Of a stretch of 64,000 bases of DNA, positions 55,582-64,000 are shown one piece after another. Positions within the stretch are counted from its first letter, which is position 1. Each line of letters opens with the position of its first letter. Origin of the DNA: Pezicula radicicola (Eukaryota > Ascomycota > Leotiomycetes > Helotiales > Dermateaceae). Position numbers and translations under genes: made by a program. Location of the stretch: positions 124,001-188,000 of the forward strand of contig PDUO01000040.1 of assembly GCA_003008705.1 (NCBI GenBank). The letters are read 5' to 3'. The notes under the pieces are model-generated. The model worked only from the letters and a program-made list of their open reading frames with translations, did not search any database and had not been told where the DNA came from.

Positions 55582-58500
55582 TCAACTCTCAATGAGTTGT
55601 CCCAATATCAGACTCTGGATGACAAACTCATCAGAAATCACCTTGACCCTCTTCGGCGCAGGGCCAGCATCTCTAGCTGTCGAAGCACGTTTCCGTTTCT
55701 GACTGCTACCTGCAGCAGTGGCAAAGCCAAAAACGGCATTCTTTGCACTATCTTCATCATGCTCGGCGTACAGACAATGCACCTGTTCACCCGTCGATTC
55801 AGCCTCCAAAAGTTTCTCGCGGGCACAAGCAAGATCCGGTACTTGAATAAGCCTCGACGGACCTAGCACACGAGTCAAGAAGATGTAGGCATATCGCTTT
55901 TTCTCCGCTTGTCCCTTTCCAGTAATGAGTATGATAGACTTCCCTTCTAGCAATTTCTGCCGCGAAGCGAAAGTCTGCGAAAAACGTGCGTCGGTAGCAC
56001 TATACGATTGTAATGTTCGGCTCCTAATTGCGTTTCCGAGAAACGTCGACTGTCCTGCGCAGAGCAAATACGGAGTCCATTCAAGAACAGTGTCCTTGGC
56101 GACACAATCAGATACCCAGCGACCTGAGAGACATGGAAGATCCAATGCAAGAGCTTGCATGAATTTGGCTTTCCGGCTGTGTTCGTCGGAAATGAGAGCG
56201 GTAAACCCAGCATCTTTGCCCATATCCGAAAGCTCAAGGGCGCAGCTGTCTGTATCTGGAGACTGTACCCTGGCGCTTCGCGTCCCTGTTGGAATGGAGT
56301 TGGAGATTTCGAAGAGACATTCAAAGCCATCGTCGAGAATCTGACCACCTTGTTTCTCAATCATCTTCATGACATCATTCTTTTCCTTCTCTTCATGGGA
56401 ATAGGACACAGCGAATACCATGTTAACGAATAGCATTCCGCTACTCTTCTTCGTTTTTGACGCGACAATCGGTGCGGATTTGCGTTTTGTAGCGCGGGAG
56501 ATGGCCTTGGTCGTCATTGGCTCCTCCTCAACTTGTTGAAGCATACTTGCTGATTTTCGTTTCCCTGCTCTGCGAGCGGGTCCAGCAAGTTCATCCTCGG
56601 TTGGCTCCAGAAATCTTAGTTGCGATGGTGTTGGAGCGGAAGGTGGAAGAGATGAAAGAGGAGATGAGTCTGGCGTCTCAGAAGCGTTGGTGAGCCTGGA
56701 ACTCCGATTAGAAGAGCGTGCAGACGATCCTTTCTGGACCGAGACTGGTTTTGATACACGGGCTGACGATTTCGGGGTGGTGGAACCGATGCCGGCACTT
56801 CTGGCCACACTTGCAAGAGTCTTGGCATTGGCGCGTTTTGGACTTTCATCTGAGGTTCGTAAGTCACGGGAAGAACTATTCAGCTCATTCCTAGTCCTCA
56901 ACCCTACTCTCCCTGCTATATGAGGGGTCTCAGCTATTGACCTCCTAGGCTTGCCCTTGCGCTTCCCATTTCTATCTGCATTTTGGTCTGGCGATTTCTG
57001 GTTGTTGGTGCCTGCATGTGATAATGGATCAGGCGAGGACTCCGGTAGCGCACTCTTCTTTGATGCAGATTTATTTGTGGCGGACTTTCCAGCTTCTTCT
57101 TCATGATCAGCAGAAATATCATTAGCCTTTGCTCTCTTAGATACTGCCTTGTCTTGTGCAGCCTTCCTGTCGATCTTTGCTTTTTCACTAACAGTCTTCT
57201 TCTCAGCCTTAGCTTTTTCACTGGCAGCCTTCTTGTCAGCCTTTACTTTTTCGCTGGCAGCCTTCTCGTCGGCCTTTGCTTTCTCGGTTGCAGCATTCTT
57301 CTCGTCAGCGGCTCTTTTGTCTGCCGCTTTTTTCTCCTCCACAGCTCGTTCATCTTCCACCGCTCGCTTCTCCGCTGCAGCTTTTTTCTCCGCGGCAATC
57401 TTCTCCTCCTCTAACGCTTTTTCTGATGCGATGTTCTCAAGCTTAGCTTTTTCGTCCTCCAGCTCCTTACGAAAAGCTTCTAAGAGCTCCTTCACTCCCT
57501 CTTCTTCATCCGATTCTTCGGGCTCATACTCTGTACCAGCCAGAATTTGTCTTTTGCGAAATGCGATCTTGGACCTCTTCCGCTGTTCAGCACGATCTGC
57601 TGCGGCCTGTAGTGCTTTAGCGGTTGCTTGAGCGTTTTGCAGTCTACCCCGTCTTCCGGGTGGCAGAGGAGCGGATGAATCAGGAGGGCTTGAAGCAGGA
57701 TGGGCTGAAGAAACAACTTTTTGAATGTTAAGTTCCGCCTGTCCCTTGGGAACTAGCTCGGGGAGATCTACAGGCAGACTTTGAGCCGCCAAATTTGCGC
57801 CATTACACTTTTCGGGGATAACTGGTTCTAGTGCTGCTGGTGCAGAACTGTGTTGTGGAGATTCGGGCGAGTCGTCTCTCATATGGTGGTCAAAATCAGG
57901 ATCCTGTGTGAAGCCGGGTATGTCTAAATATTGGCCATCCTCAGTTTCTCCTCCCAAGGACATACTTGCAATATCCCCCATAGGTCTGATGCGATCTTCA
58001 GGGGGAGAGGTTTCAGGAATATTCCCATCAGATATAACTGGCAGCTTCCGTGGTCGTGGAGTCCGAGTACTGTTTGTGATGCCGTTCCCAGAAAGTTCCT
58101 GCAGTGGCAGGTTCAACTGCTGGAGCGGGGACCCTGTGGCGTCATCACTGGTAGGGTCTCTTGTTCCAGAATTTGTATCTAGCTCAGGGACTCGGTCTCC
58201 TTTGTGGGGCGGGAGCGTTTGAGATTCGGCAGACCCGGGGAGTTTGTCTTCATCCCAAGATGGCAATACCTTTGCAGATGACTTGTCAGATCCAGCTGGT
58301 TCTTGGGGCACAGGAATAACTTGGGAGTCAGCAATGACACCGTCTTCATCTTCATCTTCGTCTTGGGTGTCGGTCGTGTCCTGAGTATTATGTACGGGCC
58401 CTGTTTGTTGAGTGTCTCGCGCGTCATACCCATCGCATTGCGCAATATACTCCTCCTGCACACTGCGGCGCCGACTACCGATTGCTGACACAGCCTTGCC

Positions 58501-60118
58501 AGTCGAAGGAACTTCAACTTCTCTCGTAGATGACCGAGAACCAGAACCAGATTTGTGGAGTCTGTTTAGTTCTACAGCTGACAGTTCCTTTTGAATATTA
58601 CGTTGCTTCTCCATTTTACGCAAGTGACGTCGGGGCCCGGAGTCCATATCTAAATCTTCTTCTTCTTCTTCAGGATCTTGCTGCGCTGAGCTTGTGAGCT
58701 TTTTTCTTCGTTCCTGTGACTCCTTCATAGATATGTACTCATTCTGCGGTTCCGGCAAAGAAGTCGTGCGTTGCAGTCCACGTCCCACATTGAAAGACTG
58801 AATTCCAGACGTTCGAGGAACAACAGGTGTTGTAGCCTCTGGTGACAATGAATGGTGAAGACGATCTACAAGTAGACCTCTGACAGATGATTGCAGTGGA
58901 GATGTATCATTTGCTTCAGTCTCAAATCGACTCAATGGAGATGATCCTAATCCGGTGGGAGATTGTACAGTGTTGAAGATATTTGGGGATGGTCTGGAAG
59001 AGGGGATACCCAATGGTGTTCGACCAATTGACGAAGGTTGAGTGGCCCCAAACATCTCATGTCCCTTCATGACGCTACCTTTCCGCGTAAATGGATTGAC
59101 AGGTGCTGCTGGCGTTTCTGGGTCGAAGAACCTTATTCCTTTGTGTTCGGTTTCAGGTGCGCAAGACGCATCTTGAGAGACCTCTTCCTGAGTATCTAGC
59201 GCCCCAACCCCCGCCTCGGCCTCGCCTTCATATGTGCCAGCAGGTAACAATACAGAACCAAATATCCCCAAGTCGACGTGACCGGTGTCATCCTCCGCAT
59301 AAGTACGAGCGGTAGAGTCCGTGATTGCAGAATGTTGCTGTAGCTTTGAAGCCGGAATGGCATATTCGGGAAGTTCAGGCGGCTGCATCAGTTCTTGCAA
59401 CAAGTCACTCGCTGTGGGAATCTCCCCGAATTCGTCTGAAGAGGCGGCCGGTCGTTCATATTGTGCGTACAAATATTGAGGATTCTCTTGTGTTGCAGAA
59501 ACTGCGGAGCTATTGCTCATTTGAGACATGACGTGACGCGATGAAGGAGCTCGGGTGACGTCGAGAGGATGTTCGTTGCCATCAATGTTGTAGGGTCGTA
59601 AGAGGCCTTGACTGTTGCGCTGGAGCTTTTGCCAATTCTTCGAAGATGGTGCGGTTGCTATCCAGGCATTCTTGTCTTGCTCAGCTGCGATGGGCTCTGA
59701 AGATTTAGGCTTCGAGGATTCAATCCCACTAATTACTTCATCCAGCCGCGATCTTGGATGTGCATGGCTTAAAGCGTTATCAAGACTCGTCCTGTCCTTC
59801 CCCAAAGGTGTAGAAAAAGCTGATCCTGCAAGACGTTCGTGGAACGAGGGAATCTTATTGACTTCAGGAGCATTGGACGCGACGAAGACAGCGCGGTTAT
59901 CCTGGACGTTATCCTGGACGTTGCTGGATTGGGGGCTGCTTTTTGGGCTCTATCGGAGGGTCAGTGCCATCCTTGAACCTAGAAAAAGCAACTTTGCAGA
60001 GGGCAAATCATACCGACAGGAACTCTTGCTGGAGGTCGAGGCATTTCTGCGTGTCAAATTCCTCTCCCCCTTCGCCATCTAGGGCAGCTTTCTCTGCGGC
60101 GGCCCTGGACTTGAACAT
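55582..60118 (-). CDS. Rad9/Crb2/53BP1-like DNA-damage checkpoint protein with BRCT domains
   Basis: Exons 60118..60014 and 59949..55582 (64-nt intron, GTATGA donor, CGATAG acceptor) give 1490 residues. ATG 60118 begins MFKSRAAAEKAALDGEGGEE. The C-terminal ~285 residues hold a BRCT pair: LFVNMVFAVSYSHEEKEK with GGQILDDGFECLFE, then LPCLSGRWVSDCVAKDTVL, and a second, weaker unit (KLLEGKSIILITGKGQAEKK). This matches fungal Rad9/Crb2 mediators that bridge ATR/ATM-type and Chk kinases at damaged chromatin. The middle is low-complexity and rich in SQ/TQ, acidic and Ser/Pro segments. A remarkable Lys/Ala/Glu-rich stretch at about residues 830-990 repeats AAEKKAA and KAxxEKA units and should be helical or coiled. 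A Tudor domain is expected before the BRCTs but I could not place it. The nucleus is the expected location. Confidence 0.82.
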
Positions 60119-60976
60119 GATGGTGGCGACGCATCCAGAATTGTTGTTGTAAAAAAAAAAATGGAGGTGGCGAAACGCGAAAACAAAATGGTTGTCGCGA
60201 TTCGCGCTGCACGAGATCACATGGGGTCGCTTTAGGTAATCAAGGCAGCCTTGGTCTTTGTTTCCCTTCTTAGCAAGGCTACCACCACCTGCCTCGACCT
60301 CACCTCATCTTCCACATAACAATTTCGTAACTTAATAATTTCTACCATGTATCTGTGATGATGAAATGCGACGTAATGACTAATGACCAAAAAACTAACG
60401 TACAAGCACAAGGTACTGTACGAAGGTTGGAAACGTAACGAGTAAAGACATGATGAGAGCAGTTGGTCGTTGTTGCCTGTCAAATTTGGGGTCCCTCGGC
60501 CATGCAGTTCGCACCCCGCCAAAATCAGGCGGTTGGCGACCAACTAACGGCCTCTAATGGTAGGATTTCCGCTATTCATGTTCGTTTCCACTGTGCCCAC
60601 ACCCCATTGGATCCGTCCTGTGGTTATCCACGCCAGTATTATCCAGTCAACCAGGCTACGCCTCACTATCAAGCTTAGTATTTGACAATTGGACGGGCTA
60701 GTGCCTGGTCAGGTCGGCCGTGAGTCAACCTTATCACTGAAGCCTGGAGGCGTAAGGCAGACGAGGCTAGCAATAAGTATAAGTACCTTACCCTACTTTT
60801 TCTCACTTCTCATTAACCTGCTCCAAGGTTGGTATCTCGTTGCCATTTGCTTTCAACTTCACCCTACCTACCATCTTCCTCTCATCAACAAACACATGTC
60901 CCACATATTTCCCCCTTCGCAAAAACTTCCTCCTCTTCACACTCCTCCACCACCGTTCATTCGTAGCTGCCACAGA
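60119..60976. other. Intergenic, divergent promoters
   Basis: Between the BRCT gene and the AAA ATPase gene. A 10-nt A-run at 60151 precedes GC-rich palindromic sequence (GGCGAAACGCGAAAAC, GTCGCGATTCGCG). The frame leading into the ATPase is open upstream but non-coding in appearance. Confidence 0.4.
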
Positions 60977-63126
60977 ATGCCTCCTGTCCCACAAGACTTT
61001 CCCATTGTTCTCGATTCCGAGACCAACGGCAAAATGACAGAAGAGAAAGCTACCAATGGTGAGAAAGTCAAGGTCGGCATGGAGTGCGACATCAAGAACC
61101 TCTATCAGAAAGAGGACGAACGTGGCCGCGTCACCTGGACCGACAAGTACCCAGAACACTTGGATGAGGCTGCTGAGAATGAGATCACGGCTCGCTATGC
61201 CATCCTGGTCCGCAACAAGAAGAGTTACGACTCCCGGAAGAAGCTTGAAATTGACAGCATCGTTATTCAAAGCCCTCTATTGAAACAGGTCTTATGTAAA
61301 GTATTGAAAGACTATCCAGGTATGTCTACTCTTCCTTAGCTCTTTCAAGATATTTGACAGACATGACAACTTCAAGTTCACCCCCGCCTTTTCACCTTTT
61401 GTTCGTGTCTAACAATTTGCACAGGAATAACTCCAAATCTCAACCGATTCGTTGTTCGTGCACCCTTTGAGCCGTTCGTACACCGCTGGGAGGCATTCAA
61501 CAAGGCCACTGTTGGACAGGACGACGAGGAAACCAAGCGACATCTTGAACTACTCCATAAAGTTCTTCACGAAGAGCTCAAGGACATCATTGCTGCGAAG
61601 GAAGATTACGTTGCAAAGAAAGTTATTACATTTGAGCATCTCTGGACTATATTTCAGCCCGGATGCACCATCTACAGCATTGAGTGGGGTCGAGACTGTG
61701 GTTCCAAATTCAGCCAAGGCAACTACTTTGATCACCCCAAATATGGCAGAGTCTATGGCCTCAATACTCAGAAAGTTGATTGGAATGGCGACAACTTTGG
61801 CTATGCAAATGGACAGCACCTGGTACCAGCCTTCGCTGGCACCATGCCCATCGGTGATTTGGAGGCTTTTCCTCTAGAGTTCCATCCCAACCATGAAGAA
61901 ATAACCGCCAAGCTCTTGAAGCGCGGCAAACTGTTTGAGCACTATCATGGCTATCATTACAAGGCATACAAGTCCTTTGCTATCGGGAAGGACATGTGTG
62001 GGCGACCAATGAAGGTTACAGTTGACAGTCGAATCATTATGTAAGTTACCAAACCCCAACTTAACGACTTTGACCTCTAACACAACTTAGCGATACGTTT
62101 GCCTTTGGGAAATTTAACCCCAATCGCGTTACTCATCTTGGACCACTCAAGTTGAAGTCCAAAGCAACACCAGCCACCTCCGAAGACTCCGATGAGTCTG
62201 ACGGCTACTACACGAGCGAAGGTGAGGTGAGTGAATACGAGGGCGAAGAGGACATTAAGACCGGGAGAAAGCACAAGCGCATTCCTCTTACCGACAACCA
62301 ACTTATCCATGCCACCCCTCTTCTAAAAGGATATGCCCTCAAGATTAAGCAATGGCTCGAGTTCTTTGTGGATGCCGTCGATGAAATCAAGTGGAACACA
62401 GAAGCATTCAGCAACCTAGTCCTCCCAGCGGATCAAAAGGATTTGATTCTCGCTTTTGCCGAATCCCAAGTAAAATACAAAGACACCTTCGACGATGTCA
62501 TCTCCGGCAAAGGTAAAGGAATCATCCTCCTGCTCTCCGGCGGGCCCGGTATTGGCAAGACTCTAACCGCCGAATCCGTTGCCGAAAACATGAAGGTCCC
62601 CCTCTACATGATGAGTGCAGGTGACTTAGGCGTTAAATCATCCGACGTCGAAACAGCCCTCACCACCATCCTCGAAATGGTTGCAAAATGGAACGCAGTC
62701 TTGCTCCTCGACGAATGCGACGTCTTCCTTGAAGCCCGCTCAGCCCACGATCTCGAACGCAACAAAATCGTGTCAATCTTCCTTCGAACCCTCGAATATT
62801 ACGAAGGAATCCTCTTCCTCACCACAAACCGAGTCAACAACATGGATCCAGCCTTCCAATCCCGAATTCACATCTCCATGGAATACCCAAGCCTAGATAT
62901 CTCTTCACGCACTCAAGTCTGGAATAACTTTTTACAGAGAGGTATCGATCACGAGTTGAGCGTTGAGGAAATCTCTAAGTTAGCCAAGATTGATATTAAC
63001 GGGAGACAAATTAAGAATGTTTTGAAGACTAGTCAGCTTCTGGCTTGTCATAGGGGGACGCCTTTGAGGTATGAACATCTGAAGACGGTTCTTGGAGTTG
63101 AGAACAAGGATTTGGTTCTTGAGTGA
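60977..63126 (+). CDS. Fungal AAA-family ATPase
   Basis: Exons 60977..61319, 61425..62040 and 62091..63126 give 664 residues. ATG 60977 (MPPVPQDFPIVLD) is the likely start; MSHIFPP at 60896 is an alternative. The N-terminal half (about residues 1-340) is the fungal DUF7025-like module seen beside AAA domains (FRVVRAPFEPF-type segment, FEHLWTIFQPG, YGLNTQKVDWNG). An acidic, Ser-rich linker follows (SEDSDESDGYYTSEGEVSEY). The AAA core has Walker A GPGIGKT (residues 471-477), Walker B VLLLDECD (523-530), the sensor TTNRVNNMDPAF and the arginine-finger-like FQSRIHI. Such ATPases remodel proteins or membranes; the exact role of this fungal group is unknown. Cytosolic or nuclear. The frame is intact. 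Confidence 0.88.
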
Positions 63127-63688
63127 TTGAACGTTATTCCTTATAGCTCTTTATTACATTGAGGGCTTTGCTTCGGTTCAGTGGTTTGGGATCGGGAAAG
63201 GAAGGTTGGGATATCAGAACTGGGGTTCTTGATTTACTATAGTTTTTACTTAGATTCAAATACAGCGTTGATTTATCTACCTGCTTGTGCAATCAATTGT
63301 CATTTCGTAGAAAATTTTCCCACTTCCCGGGTATAAAAGGTTTACTTTTTTGCAACCTACTCGTAGAGGTCACATGACTATTACGTTCAACATTTGTGGG
63401 AATGAGGGTGAATGAGGGTTAATAAGGATAAAACGGCTGCAAATTTTGGTATGTTTCCACAAAACAAGGCTGAGTGGCAGACTTGATACTCACTCTGGCG
63501 GTGCAGTGTAGTCTCAAAGAAATAAATATTCTTCCCTAGCCGAGCTACCAGTACAAAAACCCCTCCCTGCTTCAACTCTTCCAAAAACCACAACCAAAAA
63601 CCAGACCGCAAAACCGATATCGACTCCCTCAACTTTATACGGCGACATCGACATCAACCTCAAACCACACAAAGGCATAAGCATAGTC
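63127..63688. other. Intergenic, nothing recognised
   Basis: The ATPase 3' end and the promoter of the next gene. GAATGAGGGTGAATGAGGGT at 63401-63420 is a short tandem repeat. No gene was seen. Confidence 0.4.
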
Positions 63689-64000
63689 ATGGACAAGGCC
63701 GGCAAAGACATGGCGCAATCCTCTGTCGCAAACGGAGAAACCGATGGGAAGAAGTTCAACCAATTCACGCTTTTCAGCGAACTCCCCAAGGAGCTTCGAT
63801 TGATGATTTGGGGTTTCTACAGCCAACAACCGCAACGAGGAATCATCGCTCTAATAGGTGTAACGAGAACTCAATTCCACGCAACCCGACATGTTACTTA
63901 TCCACTTCTCTTGATCAACAGTGAAACCCGACAAGAAGCCCTCCAACCACAAAACTTCACCAGGATCGTAGATGGCTCTGTACCAATTTTCGCAAACCCC
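63689..64000 (+). CDS. 2EXR-domain protein (3' partial)
   Basis: The frame opens at ATG 63689 (MDKAGKDMAQSS) and runs off the right edge after 104 codons. FTLFSELPKELRLMIWGFY is the opening signature of the fungal 2EXR domain (PF20150). RGIIALIGVTRTQFHATRH and LLLINSETRQEAL are its usual continuation. These proteins are abundant in Pezizomycotina, cytosolic or nuclear, and functionally uncharacterised. The end is missing, so length and later domains are unknown. Confidence 0.75.
   Translation, partial: MDKAGKDMAQSSVANGETDGKKFNQFTLFSELPKELRLMIWGFYSQQPQRGIIALIGVTRTQFHATRHVTYPLLLINSETRQEALQPQNFTRIVDGSVPIFANP

Noticed and set aside
55597..59531. Many plus-strand frames opposite the Rad9-like gene
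   Set aside because: All are antisense shadows of the long minus-strand coding exon with its biased composition.

Overview
The window is nuclear DNA of a filamentous ascomycete. Genes are interrupted by short GT-AG introns of about 50-80 nt, many with CTAAC-type branch points. The gene families are typical of Pezizomycotina: HET domain, Zn2Cys6 and C2H2/Zn2Cys6 regulators, GH47, 2EXR, Rad9/Crb2-like and fungal ABCC transporters. Gene content would fit a leotiomycete, but that is inference. No tRNA, rRNA, CRISPR or prokaryotic operon was seen. Splice joins below were worked out by hand by matching reading phase across GT...AG.

Layout. 0-8.7 kb: 3' part of a flavin-dependent halogenase-like gene, a HET-domain gene, a Gln/Pro-rich protein with a glycine-rich hydrophobic N-terminus, and a tiny two-exon gene for a secreted six-cysteine peptide. 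9-15.5 kb: an aldo-keto reductase, a GH47 alpha-mannosidase and a signal-peptide/Ser-Thr/TM surface protein. 16.1-24.4 kb: a decaying block with a phosphotransferase gene cut by an in-frame TAA, a full ABCC transporter with a one-base frameshift, and a divergent Zn2Cys6 regulator relic. 25.7-30.1 kb: a PAF-acetylhydrolase-like lipase and a SET-domain protein. 30.1-33.2 kb: AT-rich, repeat-like DNA with broken frames.

33.2-50.5 kb: a dual C2H2/Zn2Cys6 regulator, a succinate-semialdehyde dehydrogenase-type ALDH, a 3-isopropylmalate dehydrogenase, a small Cys-tailed protein, an MFS sugar transporter, an SDR, a Dabb-domain protein, a divergent SMP-30/gluconolactonase-like lactonase, and a small basic/acidic protein with a duplicated orphan copy of its first exon. 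Transporter, SDR, lactonase, Dabb protein and ALDH beside a regulator suggest a sugar or sugar-acid oxidation neighbourhood, though no dehydratase or aldolase is present.

50.5-53.8 kb is a long AT-rich gene desert. 53.8-64 kb: an HSL-type alpha/beta hydrolase, a large Rad9/Crb2/53BP1-like BRCT protein, an AAA ATPase, and the start of a 2EXR-domain gene running off the right edge.

The most unusual signals are the predicted six-Cys secreted peptide with a perfect STRE-type inverted repeat upstream, an 18-bp repeat family scattered through several intergenic regions, the clustered inactivating lesions at 16-24 kb, and the exon-1 duplication at 49.2 kb.
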